Positions 22,262 through 35,200 of a stretch of DNA of 64,000 nucleotides are shown piece by piece. Position 1 is the first letter of the stretch, and each line of letters starts with the position of its first letter. Position numbers and translations under genes: made by a program. Under the pieces are notes generated by a model that did not search any database, was not told where the DNA came from, and saw only the letters and a list, made by a program, of their open reading frames with translations. This DNA comes from Trebouxia sp. TZW2008 (lineage: Eukaryota; Chlorophyta; Trebouxiophyceae; Trebouxiales; Trebouxiaceae), in contig BDIU01000413.1 of NCBI GenBank assembly GCA_002118135.1, forward strand, positions 439-64,438, in the 5' to 3' direction.

Positions 22262-24755
22262 ATTTGCATGCAAAATTATCTGCTGTTGACCATCTTGAGG
22301 AGTACTTACAGTGACAAGCAGATGGAAGAAATTGCAGTACATGCATCTCATGCAATGCATTGCCAAATGAGCTACAGCGGCAAATTGGTTGTTCAGTAAG
22401 GAGAGTTTGCTTGCTTGCAATCGCTAGGACGTTGCAGCCAAGCAGGCGTCAGTGGTGTCCGCAAAGCCGAAGAAGCTGTAACGGCACCGGGCAACGATGA
22501 CAAACATGTTACAAATGACGAAATACAAATTACAAGCGTAACGGTCGAGGTAGGGATGCTGTCCTTTCTGACCCCTTCTGTCGCTTAGCTGTCAAGACTT
22601 GCTGCACAGCATCTGGCAAGCGCCGATCGGTCGTCATCGCGTCTTTCAGTGTTCCTGGCTCAACATCTCGACAAGCACCCGGCATCTGCACTGACACTGC
22701 TGGTGAGATCCTTGCTGTAGATGCTACCTTGTCTCTGCGTTCAGCAACCGTCATTCCTCTGGCGCACAGCTTGCCATTCGAGAAGGCAGATGAACGTGCC
22801 GTACTCGTTTCTACTCGGCATCGCTTGATGTCGTGCTATCATGTTTTGTAAGATACCCTCGTCTGGCGGCACCTGTGGTTGCAGTACACTCGTTGTTGCC
22901 TTGCGTACAGTCGTAGCACTCCAAAACTTCACATCATGTGCTACATGCAGGCATTCAATAGTGCACCCCTGCAGCGGCTCAGATCTGTCATCTTGCCTGC
23001 CAGATCCGCTCTCGTTTATCATGTCAGCAGACTCGTCAGCACGACCCATCATGTGGAATCCACAGGCGGCAACGCTGAGCAACGAGCCCTTTTCAGATCC
23101 CTTCTTGCAGCTTCTGTCAATGTCACCCACAAATACGAAGCTCCTGGCACAAAGCTGTAGTGCAAAGTCCGCTTCCAGCAGCACTGCAGCAGCTTCCTGG
23201 CCAGTCAACCCAGCGCATACTGCTGACGGCAAAGCCAAGCAAGAGTTTGTGCCACAGCAGCAAACCGTTGGCTTTGAAGGGCCAAGGTAAAAGCATAATT
23301 GATGCAGTTGCTTCAAGCAGTTAAAGCAAGATGCATACCTGCAATCTGCAGATCAGCAAGCTGCACGCCAACTAGCAATCTGTTGTTGCAGGGAGCCAGC
23401 TCAGGGCGCTACAGACAGCGTCACCCCTGCAGGCACGTAAACAGCAACTCATGTGCCTGCAGGCGCTGTGCTGTCATGTTGACGCTGCCCATGAGAGCAT
23501 CAGCTTTCAGCGCACAGTTGTGACCATATGCATGTGGTCGGATGCTGCTAAGTTGCGATGGTCTTCAGAAGATTGTATCATAAGTTGCAGTCAGTAGTTA
23601 GTGTGGATGTTCAGAGTAGTCAAAGCATTAGCATGCAAAGGTATGAGCATTGCAAGGCAGCTAGAGGCCTTGCTTCTAATGGCATAGAGGCGAGTTGTGT
23701 GTGCACCACTCTAAGGGAGTTGGGAGCTTGGGGCTCTATGAACACATTCCCCAAGGCAACTTAGTTCGCTCATGACCTTTGTATCCCTATGAGATGCCAT
23801 GCAGACATCTTTGGCATGCATCCTTTTCTCTCAAGGCATACTTGGACATCATTGGCAGCATTCAAACGCTTGCCTAGCTGATTATAAGCAGTGATCATGT
23901 AAGGTCATGACCATAGGGTTTTGGTTACAACTACAGATGTCGAGTCTTCCATGTATCTGCATACATAGCTGGCAACCATGCACGTTTTTGAGAATTTGCT
24001 GATGACATTGTTCCTGTCTGACAAGTTTCTGATCATGTTTCGAGTGACAACAAAACTCCTGCAAGGATCCTGAACTATGACAGTTTGATACACTCTATAT
24101 TAGTGCACAAGAAACAGCTGTTTGGCATGCCAATGCACATGCGCATTCAATCAAGATGCACTGCTGCTCGTAGTATCAGCCAAGATGTCACAGAATCTGA
24201 GCCAGAGGTCGAGAGTCACCAGTACGATACAGTACAGTCAATAACTGATGATAGTCAACACGGTTACACAAGCATTGTCAGAATACCTGGGAAGATCACT
24301 TGCTGTTGTTGCTGCGATCGATTCCGTGTGATATTGGATTGCTTTGTGCAGCATTTGCTGGGCGAAATCTGGGAGGGCAAGCGCTATTTAGATTCCAAGT
24401 GGGCCGATCAGTCATAAGAAGCCTGCATAACGTAATTACTGACTGACCTTACTCCAGGAGTATTTCCGAGCGCATTAGCCCATGCGCGGGCCATCTACAG
24501 CGCTAGTTGTGTGCGCTCTGCTTGCGCTCGGTCTCTGTTGGTCTGCGCTTGACATGCGCTTGCTGTCGCGGCTTACATCCAGCGCAACTGTCCCCCATCG
24601 ATCACTGCAGCCTACCGACGCAAAATCCAGAATGGGCAGTCTTCGCAAGATTCCGCACGGTGTTTACTTCGACTCTTGCTGAGTTTTGCGAGCAATCGGC
24701 CAATTTTCTGCCCGCGTCACAGTACCAGAGCATTTGCTCGTAGCGTTGACGACTC
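22262..24755. other. Unassigned region between C2orf69-like and pirin
   Basis: No gene here could be named. A 191-codon minus-strand ORF (22741-23316) is followed in another frame by a 74-codon ORF with TTDRRLPDAVQQVLTAKRQK (22530-22754). Together they could be the 3' part of an unknown minus-strand gene. A 110-codon plus ORF (24085-24417) has SQDVTESEPEVESHQYDTVQ, a Cys run and WEGKRYLDSKWADQS. A plus ORF at 24482-24682 starts with a hydrophobic segment (STALVVCALLALGLCWSAL) and might be a leader exon for the pirin gene, but I could not join it in phase. Confidence 0.3.
22530..23316 (-). other. Possible unknown minus-strand coding exons
   Basis: The open stretch 23316-22741 is long for chance in this base composition and is continued almost at once by the ORF 22754-22530 in another frame. 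Visible stretches are ARSFVFVGDIDRS, PPDEGILQNMIARHQAMPSR and LPDAVQQVLTAKRQKGSER. No family was recognised. The overlapping 149-codon plus-strand ORF (22841-23290) is an equal alternative. Confidence 0.25.
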
Positions 24756-26126
24756 ATGCTTGTTATCGCAGATTCGCTGCACGTAAGCAAGCCCACCTGG
24801 TGGCTGGAGTCTAGATTCCACTTCTCATTCGCAGACTATTACGATCCTGCACGTTCCAATTTTGGCGCGTTGCGGGTTGTCAATGATGACCTTGTAAAGG
24901 GCAAGGCTGGTTTTGGGTAAGCATCTTTTTCGAGCAAAAGTTCCCAGCACTCCAAAGCAAGTTTTGTCTATCGTTTGCTTGGCATACTTCTGCTAAGTCT
25001 TGTACATGACTTGAACAAGTTCAATGCCTCACGTAGTGCCCAATGTTGCTGTATGCAGGACACACCCGCACCGTGATGCAGAAATCTTTTCTTACATTGT
25101 TGATGGACATTTGAGTCACAAAGACAGCATGGGCAACAGTGAAGCTTTGCCGCGGGGATGCGTGCAGTACCTGTCTGCTGGCACAGGCATCACTCATTCG
25201 GTATGTATGTATAACAACCCTTGTGCATGCACAGTACTTTGTTTTCTGTCCAACTCTGCAGCAAGTTGTTGCAATGCTGCATCAGAGACTGCATGATCAT
25301 GAACAGCAGTTGTGCTAGCAAGTGCATGTGCTTATTGTTAGGCTCATCAAAGTAAAGTGGCTGCCCACCAGAAAATGGGTGACAAAGATGAGCTGGAGAT
25401 TGCATGAGCTTCTCATTAGGCTCATTGTAAAGCACTGCTTGTCCACAGGAACTGAATGAGAAGGATGAGCGAACAAGATTTCTGCAAATATGGATGACGC
25501 CTGACAGGCGAGGTCACAAACCTCAGTATGGCAGTACCAAATACAGCAAATCAGACAGGCATAACAAGCTATTGCAGATACTTGGAGGCACAGGGAGCAT
25601 GCCTGCCTGGGAAACAGCGTCATCTGGAGCAGGCATTCAGCTACATCAGGTGTGTACAGGGTTTTGGTAAGATGACATGTCGTGGATGTGGTTGGTATGC
25701 TCCACATGCCAGAACAGTGTATGTTGTGAGCAGCGTTACCAAACCGCGCAGCTCCCCCTATATGCACATTTGCTGTTTGCACAGTAGCGCATAGTGACTA
25801 CAATGCGAAGATGCAGGATGAGCCTAGGCCAGCAGTGTTGAGCTGTTGTTGATTCACAAATGACTGAAGCATTTGTGGTGTGTGTGCAGGACGCCAATGT
25901 GTTTGTATCAGAGGCAGATGCAGGAGTCTCTCAGCAGATTCAGCTGGGGCAGAAACGACAAGCCTATCTTGTATGCATTGAGGGAGATGTTTCAGTGAAC
26001 CAAGTTGAGTTGTCCACGCGTGATGCCATAGCAATGGTTGCAGACGGGGCCAGCGAGTTTCCAGTTCAACTGACAGCAGGGCCTCAAGGATGTCATTTCC
26101 TCATCATTGAAATGCAAAAGGTCTGA
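24756..26126 (+). CDS. Pirin-family cupin protein
   Basis: Exons 24756-24916, 25059-25200, 25449-25649 and 25890-26126 join in phase to about 246 residues, the normal pirin length. The double-cupin signature is complete: RFHFSFADYYDPARSNFGAL, GFGTHPHRDAEIFSYIVDG and GTGITHSE. The HPH and HSE groups supply the four metal ligands, and the last is assembled across an intron. LQIWMTPDRRGHKPQYG and VCIEGDVSVNQVELSTRDA follow. Pirins are iron-binding nuclear cofactors or quercetin-2,3-dioxygenase-like enzymes; which applies here cannot be told. The ATG at 24756 was chosen because it directly precedes the conserved strand (MLVIADSLHVSKPTWWLESR). An upstream exon supplying a targeting peptide is possible (see the ORF at 24482). 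Confidence 0.88.
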
Positions 26127-26808
26127 GGCTTTTGCCATCAGATGACAAAGATTCTGGCTGCTTGGCTTGCGTCTGTGTATTATATCCATTTTGGGCCTTG
26201 TGAATCTGTTTACGTGCGTTAGGTATTCATTGCCGTTACTGTTCGAGTAGCGACTCTGAGAGTGGCTTTTAACGATGGGCCGTTATAGTACAATGTACAA
26301 TTTACTAGTACAATTCGCGCTGGACACACTATCATAGCATGCACTTGCTGACATTGATGATGCGCATGCATATGATCGGAGATGCAGACAATTGTTGCAC
26401 TGTCAAGATGCAGCTGTGCAAATGATTCAATGTGCAGCATTGATTCACACCAGGATTTGCACAGACCGTTGAGGTTGCATGCTTGATGAGTCATGATGGC
26501 CTGATGGTCTGAAATCAGGTCACCAACAGAGAAGTGTTGCTTCAACCAAGATCAGTGTAACAAGCTGCTGTACACAGCAGAACTGACAAAGCTTTGACAT
26601 CAACAAGGCTCGCAATCGGCAGGAAATTGCGTAAGGAAAGTTGTATACTCCTTTGAAGCAGACAAAGAGCAGTCAGAACATCAACATTGATTGTCAGGAT
26701 AGCTGCAACAGCAAGGCGTGCATGACATCATCAGGGTGTGCCCAATGTGTGCATGAATCCAATCATTTCCTTTTGACCAGTGTGTTGCATCCACTACAGA
26801 GTGTGCAG
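26127..26808. other. Intergenic or intronic stretch, nothing recognised
   Basis: About 680 bp after the pirin stop. Only short ORFs are present and none shows a family motif or convincing splice pattern. Confidence 0.35.
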
Positions 26809-27110
26809 CTCCAGAAACTAAGCTTTCAAGCAATGCTAGGATACAGAGGGCATGCTGTAACTGCCGCGGTGGTTGATAGGTCTGACAATGTCCAGCGCAC
26901 AACCCTGAGTCCAGTGCCTCTTGAGCTACCTGCTGACTGGCCTGTAGAGCACATACAGCGTGACTGAAAAGCTTTCGACCAGAATATGCCATTTCAACTT
27001 TGTTTTCAGATTTTGTTGGATGCAAACGTCAGGTGCAACATCAACTTCAGCGCCAAATTGACAAGGCTAGAAACAAGCACCATCTTGACAATGCCAGAGC
27101 CAAGCACTAA
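26809..27110 (+). other. Candidate last two exons of an unknown small protein
   Basis: An acceptor at 26808 opens LQKLSFQAMLGYRGHAVTAA and then PVPLELPADWPVEHIQR, ending at 26959 in GTGACT. Splicing to 27010 in phase gives HFVGCKRQVQHQLQRQ and a Lys/Arg/His-rich tail that stops at 27108-27110. Agreement of phase and the basic C-terminus suggest real exons. No upstream start or family was recognised. Confidence 0.35.
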
Positions 27111-27165
27111 CTTGACAGACATGGAAACAAGCACCAACTTGACAAAATCAGAACCAAGCTCAGAC
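27058..27165 (+). repeat. 27-bp tandem repeat, four units
   Basis: Four adjacent units of TTGACAnnnnnnGAAnCAAGCnCnAnC occupy 27058-27165. In one open frame they encode a nine-residue repeat LTxxExST(I/N) that ends at a stop at 27178-27180. The candidate exon above reads a different frame through the first two units. Either the repeat is non-coding, or it is the true C-terminus. Confidence 0.75.
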
Positions 27166-27904
27166 TTGCCTGGCGAATAACACATGTGGGCGCCTTCTGA
27201 AGCTGGATGCAGCCTGGGAGCTGCACATCGTAGCCAGCACCTGCAGACAACAAAAGCTTCAAGAGATGGTCACAAGGTGGGAGGGAAGGTAGACAAAGCA
27301 CCATTGAGCAAAGCGCAGCAGGCTGCAGTTCCCAATTGCATCCTAAAACTGACCTGTTCAGCAGCACAGCAGCAAGCAGACTTGAAATGGGCAAGCGTGA
27401 AATCTTGACTGGGCTAAAGGCCTGCAGCGCTTGCGGTTACAAATGTCACTTGCGCACTGTTCGACGCCCCTTGCGCACTGACTGTTGCCCCTTCCTCAAA
27501 AGAAGCTACTCACCTGAAATGCGTCCTGTTTTGCTTGCTGTCTTGACTTGCTTGCTGTGCAAAATCCTGTAGGCAGGAATGCACACAACTCTGACCACAG
27601 TGTAAGCACCTACTCCATTTCGCACAATAGCGAGAATCAGCGCATAGCCAATACCTGCAAATACCTTTTTGCATACAGGCTTGGCTTCCCAGAAGGAGCG
27701 CCTTGACACTCATTGTCCATCCGCAGAAAGAGCACAGGTTTTCTTTGAGGCAATTAGCAGCCAGACAAAAACAACAACTTACATTGCACTCACCTACCTG
27801 AGCTAGTCTGAGTAGTACTGCTACTCAAAGCTGTTCTTTGGTGCAACCTTTTTGCACCACGGCCGACAAATCAACCGACCTTGTTTCAATATGTGCACAA
27901 TGAA

Positions 27905-28242
27905 AAAGGGCTTCCGCCGACCTTATCCCGCAAAGCTCGCCATAAATGGCTGGCTCATGGCCTTACTGCACCGGACCAGTCAAAGGCATAACACCCTTGC
28001 AGTGGCCGCACGCATTCAGCAGTACCAGGGCAGGGTGTCGTATCCGAGGCTTCCACCCAGCAAGCTTGACGCACACGACCGGAAGCATAGCAAATAAGCT
28101 CAGTGGCTGGTTTCGACCTCCGCCGACCTTATTCCGCAAAGCTCGCCGAAAATCGGCTGCTGATGGCCCTACTGAACCGGACCAGTCGAATGCATGACGC
28201 CTTCGCAGTGGCCGCACGCATTCAGCAGTGCCAGGGCAGGGT
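27905..28242 (+). repeat. Direct repeat of about 123 bp, offset 206 bp
   Basis: The block at about 27914-28036 (CCGCCGACCTTATCCCGCAA..) recurs at about 28120-28242 with roughly 85 % identity by eye. Both copies are open in one frame (KLAINGWLMALLHRTSQRHN and KLAENRLLMALLNRTSRMHD) and include AVAARIQQ. Keeping the frame through many substitutions hints at coding origin, but no gene model could be made. Confidence 0.8.
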
Positions 28243-28416
28243 TGGCCTACACCTTACTGCTGCAAAACACACGCGCTGCTTGCAACCTAAAGTCACCCAT
28301 ACAATAGCGAAGCCATATGCAAACTTGGGCTAGAAGCAAGCAACACCGGTCGAGCGGCCGTGTAGAGAAAGGTAGCTCCTGTGCCTTACAGTGCTGGCTT
28401 CTAACACCTTTCTCAA

Positions 28417-31400
28417 ATGACCCCTGGCCGGGTCCCCATATTTAGTATCATTGTGACTCATGCAGCGTCCTTGATGGTGTCAAGCGCTCTGAAACCAAGT
28501 CCACGACACATTGTTGCCACCAGTTCTTGCGGGGCCTGCGACCCAAGCCCCGAACTAGCACGTATCATGTCTGCCTTCTCGTCTGCCATGCATGCAGGAG
28601 CGATGTATCAGACGCAGATGACCCGCCGATGCTCCTGTCACCGACTTGAGCACGCTCGACTATTGTGAGTGTGCTTGGACATATCTCAGCGTTGCTTCTG
28701 GTCTTGTTCACAGCACATTATTGCTTTATGCCTTGTACACTGTTTGTGCACGCACGGATCCGTGCGCGAGCTTCAGTGTTCTGCTTGACTGCAACAAGAT
28801 CTCGGTTAAACTGATCACGACGGTCTCAAGCTTGCCGTCTCGAGCTTCTGCTTGCTTGTCTGCAGCCGGCAAGCACCACTGCATCGTCTGAACCTTCGGC
28901 CTGCCTTACAGCACCATGTGGATCAGCACAGAAAACGCAAGCGCACTTCTGCCTCTCAGCAAGACCCAAGCGACGCACCAAAACGTGAAGAGCAAAGACA
29001 GCAATTGCCTGCTTCAGAGGGCACAAGCGAGCACGACAACACTGCAAGTCCCACCTCAGTCTCAACAGACCCAAACACTGTGGATTGGCGAGAGTTCAGG
29101 TGATTGCACATTCTCAAAGCTTGCAGCTCAAGCATTTACGCCTGTGCATGCAACAACAGCATGGTCGTCAATACACAGCTTACGCTACTTCTGCTGTCAT
29201 GAGCACCATGATTGGCATGCTATTGCTGTTGCTGCCCAGGCAACAACACTGCGCACAGCTTCCAGTCCTTGTGTTGATGGTCACAGTGTCATACTGTATC
29301 TTTGCAGCCAGCTCCTCCAGTACATGAGCGTATTCCTTTCATCTGGCCAGACGTAACCCACACATTCATGCAACATTGGCTTCATGCAGACAAAGGGCAT
29401 TCACTCTGTACGCACCATTTGGCAAGCCCGTGCTGCTCATTCACTTGTCGTCACTGCTTCCCTCATCCAAAGGGAAATCCGAACATCAGTGAAGCCTTCG
29501 CAGCAAAATTTGTCAAAAAAGCATTTGCAGCCTCACATGCATGTCAGCTGTAGTACGGGCCAAGACAGGTAGCAAATGATAGAGGGCAATGAAGTGAAGG
29601 GGCCACTCAAGCGCATGTTGTTTGCATTACAGGGCAAGACTGATAGCAAGTGATAGAGGGCAACAAAGTGAAGGTGGCACTCAAGCAGTCAAGGGTCGCT
29701 GGGCACACAATGTGGTCAAGCCAGAGAAGGGGTGCCTGTTGTTATCACACCCTCTGATGTTCAGCGAGCGGCAAACATACTTCTCACAGGTGCAGTGTGT
29801 GAAAGCAATTTGCATGGACCATGATCAAGCTGCCTGAACATAGCTTGTCTCTGCTCACGATTTTGGTCCTGATTGCATATGCAAGTCAGCTCACATCTCT
29901 GTCTAGGGATGTCATGTCCTGAATGCCCTGCACAAGTCTCTGGTGAATCCACACTTTCATTAGTCAACAATGGTGCGAACAAGGCATAAAATAGCACCAA
30001 GATGGCTTGTTAGACATTCTCAGCATGTCCCTCATAGGCTTGCTGAAAAGCTGCATTGTCAAAACCTCAAAGCGCCTTTAATGTATTGCTTGTTCTTGGA
30101 TGGTCTCATGCGTAGCAGGCAGTCACTGCATCCTATCAAATCAGCATGCTCCCATAAACTCTACTTTGTAGGAAAGTCACGTACTCATATACTGCTCACA
30201 TGTCTTAGCACATGCTGCAGGCATTGATGTTTGGTCATGACGATAAAGCAAGCGCTGGCTTGATCTTGACTAGACCCACAAAGCATGTTCTGGGCAGGTT
30301 GATTAGCGCTGATAGCCTGTTTAACTAACGTACCATGACGCACGATGCAGGCAGTCATCATCTTGATGTGTAACCGTGATGACAAAATGAGCGCTGGCTT
30401 CATCCTGAACAGACCCACAGAGCATATGCTGTGCAGGTGGATTGGCGCTGATGACACATGCCCACTCACATACTGTAGCACGTGCTGCAGGCAGTGATCT
30501 TCCTGTTTGATCATGATGACAAAGCAAGCGCTGGCTTCATCCTGAACAGACCAACAGAGCATGTTTTGGGCAGATTGATTGGTGCTGACGACCTGTGCCC
30601 AGAGTTTGCAGACAACCCCTTGTATCTGGGAGGGGATGTGGGCCATGACACCATGCATTTTTTGCATGGCTATTCTGACATACAGGTGGGTCTGTGCATG
30701 TATGGCGTGACAGGCCTGTAACAGCTGAGGTGGTTTCTACCCACAATGCATGACTTGCCTGAAAAGACGATGTTGCATGAATGTCGTCTATTTTGAAAGA
30801 TTGTTGCTGGGACTACTGTATGTCATCAATGCCACAGCGCAGGGTCTGTGTGGGCATGCGTTGCTGCACACAACAAGCAGCAGGCACACCTGTCCATCCA
30901 CGTTTCCATCATGCAAAGCATTATCACTGACCAAAACTTTGCAAGGCTTGTATGCACGTACATACATAAATGCATGGTGATTTACAGTAAGCAGTGCATA
31001 CAAAACTGCATGTAATGAGCAGTGGTGTCTCATCAGGTCGTGAGGATGTCTTGTTGCTATGCAGGGTGCTCTTGAGGTTGTCCAAGGCGTGTTCATGGGC
31101 GGATATGAAGAAGCCAGGGCTGGCATCAAGACAGGGACAAAGGATGCCAGCCAGTTCAGGTGGGTGCTGTCAATCATTGCATGTTTACAAGTCATGGGAC
31201 CCAGCTGGCTCTAACAAATGTGGGGATGAGTCACCCAGACAAGAAAGTTGTTCTGCAACACCAACCCATACCAGAGTCGTGCATCAAGAAGTTGTGATCT
31301 GACGTCTGTTGCCAAAGCTGCAGCTGCAGCCTCTGTGCTGTGAAGCGCTGGTCGCGGGTGCTGTAAAGCAGACATGGCTAAATTTGGGGATGGGACACCG

Positions 31401-31975
31401 TGCAACTCCAATGACTACTCTGGTCATGCATTCAGGCTGAGCAGTCCTTGCAGTACAGCTCTAGGCACATGCATTGTTGTCATTTACTTTCCATCATCTG
31501 TAAACTGCAGCATCTTGTTGGCAAAATTGAGCTGCGCTGTTTGTGGGGATACATGTCATGACCAGGAGGTAAACAGTCTCCTCAAGGCGGGGGATTGCTG
31601 GGGCAGGCTTGCTAGCCTCGGCTTCTGATTTTCTGCAAAGTCTGCCTTGTATACTCGCCATAGGTATTTGCTTATGTAGGTGCTTCCTTATGTCCCAAAG
31701 ATATGGCTGAACGGGCAACAGGCCGACATAATTAATGTTTTCGTTGCAGGTGGTTTAACAGATATGCAGGCTGGGGCCCAGGACAGCTGGAAGCCGAGTG
31801 TAAAGCAGGTGTTTGGTTTACAGCAGCCGCCAGCAGTGATGTAATACTAAATCAGCAAGATCTGGCTGGCAGGGACATGTGGCACGCCATTCTTGACTTG
31901 ATGGGGGGTGACTACGCATCGTTGTCCAGAAATGTGAAAGATGCTTATCCCGAAAACATGCCCAAAGACTCATAG
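28417..31975 (+). CDS. UPF0301/YqgE-AlgH family protein, probably plastid-targeted
   Basis: Exons 28417-28664, 28866-29099, 29633-29789, 30491-30685, 31065-31159 and 31750-31975 join in phase to about 384 residues. The AlgH/YqgE domain starts after about 160 residues: GCLLLSHPLMFSERQTYF, AVIFLFDHDDKASAGFILNR, NPLYLGGDVGHDTMHFLHG, WFNRYAGWGPGQLEAECKAG and AILDLMGGDYASLS. The long Ser/Ala/Arg-rich N-terminus fits a plastid transit peptide, as in plant homologues. The start may be ATG 28417 or ATG 28474 (MVSSALKPSPRHIVATSS). The biochemical function of the family is unknown. Introns 2 and 3 contain partial copies of the following exon. The gene is convergent with galactokinase, 254 bp away. Confidence 0.88.
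29545..29632 (+). repeat. Decayed copy of the AlgH exon 29633-29789
   Basis: The segment GGCCAAGACAGGTAGCAAATG.. directly before the real exon repeats the exon's first 60 or so bases (GGCAAGACTGATAGCAAGTG..) with substitutions. It then returns to intron sequence. Confidence 0.7.
30205..30475 (+). repeat. Two open copies of the AlgH exon 30491-30685
   Basis: Copies begin at about 30217 and 30351, each after a CTGCAG or GATGCAG-type acceptor. Copy 1 reads ALMFGHDDKASAGLILTRPT; copy 2 reads AVIILMCNRDDKMSAGFILN. Neither contains a stop over about 35 codons, but both end before the GGDVGHDTMHFLHG part and lack its donor. They are best read as truncated exon duplicates, possibly usable as cryptic exons. 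Confidence 0.85.
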
Positions 31976-32229
31976 CATGCCTCATGCAGCGTGTTTGTGC
32001 ATGAGCCTTTTACACAATTGTGTTCCATGTGGCCCTGCTTTGTACATTCTGCAGACGTGCTTGACGGGTTTGAAAGCCCAGATGTGCGATCGTTCTACCC
32101 TCAGATCCAAACAGACCTTATCTGACCAAGGAGAGGACGATACTATGCTGATTGATATGTCCATTTCATTCATTACATTTTGGCCCTACAAGCTGCTACA
32201 AACACTGCCTTAATTCTATGCTATCTGAA

Positions 32230-35200
32230 TCACATGTGTAGCTTAATGATAGCACCACCACTAGCAGGCTTTGAAGCAAAGATCACTTCTTCCAGCTGGT
32301 CGCCTTTCACTTTGCCGTCCTTTATACACTTGTCAAAGTAGTTCGACTTGAGAGCAGTGATGAACTGAGCAGCATCAGCTTGCTTGATGAGGGATACAGC
32401 ACAGCCACCCCACCCTGCTCCTGTCAGACGGCTGCCCAGTGCCCCTTGCTTCTTGCTCTCTGCAATCAAGGTGTCTAACTCCTCACAGCTGCACTCGTAC
32501 AGCTCCCTGCACAGCATCTCAAAGTCATTGACCACCACAGTACTTGGATGCAAGACTGCAGGCAGCTGTCTTGCAAACAACATAAATGGCCTGATGGCAT
32601 CAGTCTTTGGCAATGTGGTAAGTACAGCTGCTCTGTACTGGTCTCAGAGATGCTGACCTCCAACCGTTGCCCTATGTGATCTTAATGTGAAACAGTGACA
32701 TGAATGTACAGGAACATGACGCACAATGGGCCTATCGTCCACCTCATGGTGCAGCATGCTGTGACTTGTGTCAAAGGCATGGCTGCTCGTGTGGCCATGA
32801 GATCAACCCTGCGCAACCCTGAATGTCGTTTGATTGCAGCTACACTATTGGTGCAACTGCAAGCTTCAAGGCCATCAACAAGTGGCTATCATGTTATCAA
32901 TCAGCAAAGCCATCACTGGTTATTGTGTTGCCACATGGTATCAGCTGATGCAATGGGCAAGAGGTAAGTTGCAGCATCACACCTGCAGCTAGTCTGGCTG
33001 GTGTCATTGTAGCCGTCATTTCAGTACATGTGCCAGAATGGGTAAATGTGCTCTCATGTTTTGCTCGTTCGTCTTGCATATTGGTAGCACTGCTTTCATG
33101 ATGATGATGATGAATAACATTGTGATTGTCACCTGCAGCTAGTCTGACTGGCATCCATGTAATCACCCAGCTGCTTCAGTTTATCCTCCTGTGACAGCTG
33201 CTCATTGTTGCACACCCTCTGGAACTCCTTCACGCGTTGTGCCTCAGCAAAGACATGCAGGGTGCGCTGCTGTAGCTTGAAACCTCCTGCTCTGGCCGCT
33301 ACAGGAATGGAGCGCTGTTGACTGGGGTTGTCCTCAAACAGCTTGGTTAGGCTGGTGCCCAGCAACCCCTCAATCTCTGCCTGCACACCACATGCATCTC
33401 TGTGTCTACTAGTCTGTCTACCAGTCTGTCTGCTATTCTGTCTACGAGTCTGCATATTGAGCATGCAGGGTGCATTGCTGTAACTTGAAGCGTCCTGCCT
33501 TTGCAACCACAGGATTGAGACTTGGGTTGTCCTCGAACGCTTGGTCAAGCTGGTGCCCAGTAAGCCCTCAATCTCTGCCTGCACAGCACAAAAACAGAAG
33601 CTGTGAGGCCCTGCCCCAAGGACATTGTAGCTTGAAACCCCCTGCTCTTGCAGCTACAGAAATGGAATGCTGTTGGCTGGGATTGTCTCTAAACAGCTTT
33701 GTCAGACTGGTGCTCAGCAGTCCCTCAATTCTACCTGCACAGTATGCAACACCTGGGTTTTACTCTGGCACTTACAAGGCTGTCAAAAGCAACGCGAAGA
33801 GCGCTGCTGTGGCTTGAAGCGTCCTGCCTTGGCCGCTAAACAGTTTTTGGCAAAAGCAAACAATAGTTCAAGGCCACACACAACAGAATTACCATCCAAT
33901 CTAGTCAGGAGATCAGATTTGACAGTCCTTAAAGGCATCTTTTGGAGCATAGGTACCTGCTCATAGGGCGCCTCATGCAGAAATTGCTTAGCTGACTGGC
34001 AGGCGGCATCACTGGCTGACTGCTGCGACGCATCCAGCTTGCTGACTGCTAGCTCCTCGACCTCCTTCAGTATCCTCACGCCAACAGCCTTCTCCTGCAT
34101 GATCACTTGCAACCCGAACCCGTCAGCCAGATGCGGCACAACAAAGCTGTTTCATGAGCAGGAGTGCCTGAATGAAGAGCAGGACCGATGTGACCCATTG
34201 GCAGCAAGGCATTGCATGGTGGGTCACATTGCACAGTGTTCTGCCAGCTTCTGCTGTTGCAAGTCAGTCACTACATTGGTCTAACCCATCCTTGCTGTGT
34301 GAATACCATGACTTCTTGTGATTTTGATTTTTTGTTCACATCCGGTGACTTCGGGAACATGCAAAGGGATGCCTCATTATCTGTCAAGACACTGACAGCT
34401 GATTGTATCTGTACATACTTGGTTACTGAGTTCCAAGGCCTGCCTAGCAAGCATTACTTGATGGGCGGACAGGCGGACAGACGGTCAAACGGTCAAACAA
34501 TCCGCGAGCGAGCAAGCAAACAAAAGAACCAATGAGATGAAGAACTCTGTACCTTGGACATGCCAAGCGTAACAGCTAGCACAGCTGCAGCCAGCTTGCA
34601 CTCCACCACTCTCATGTTGTACCGCCCCGCTGCTGTCTCTGCCTTGTTGGAGACTGTCAGGGAGTTGGCAATGACAAAGACTGCGCCTTCAGGCAGCACC
34701 ACATCAGACGCTCTGATCTGCACTCACAACACAAAATGTTCACTGCAGTCATTAAGGAACACCCTGAATTGCTGTCTGTGTTGTGTTGGACACTGTCAGG
34801 GAGTTGGCAATGACAGGAATAGCACCTTCAGGCAATGTCACATCTGATGGCATGATCTACACTCACAAAATTAAGAGAAGTCTTTACGTGCTGTGCCTAC
34901 GCGACTCATGTTGTACCGTGCAGCTGCTGTTTCTGCCTTGTTAGAGACTGTCAGAGAGTTTGCAAAGGCCAAGACTGCGCCCTCAGTCAACGCCACTTCA
35001 GACGCTCTGATCTGCACTCACAACATCAAGAGAAGTCATCACATGCTGTGCCTACACAGCTCATGTTGCGCCGCCCTGCTGCCGTCTCTGCCATTTTGGA
35101 CACTGTCAGGGAGTTGGCAGTGACAAAGACTGCGCCTTCAGCCAGCACCACATCAGATGATCTGATCTGCATTTAAAGAAGGAAGTCTACTGACTGGAAC

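Noticed and set aside
24482..24682. ORF with a hydrophobic N-terminus as the first pirin exon
   Set aside because: I could not find a donor that joins it in phase to the exon starting before 24770. Pirin is already complete from the ATG at 24756.
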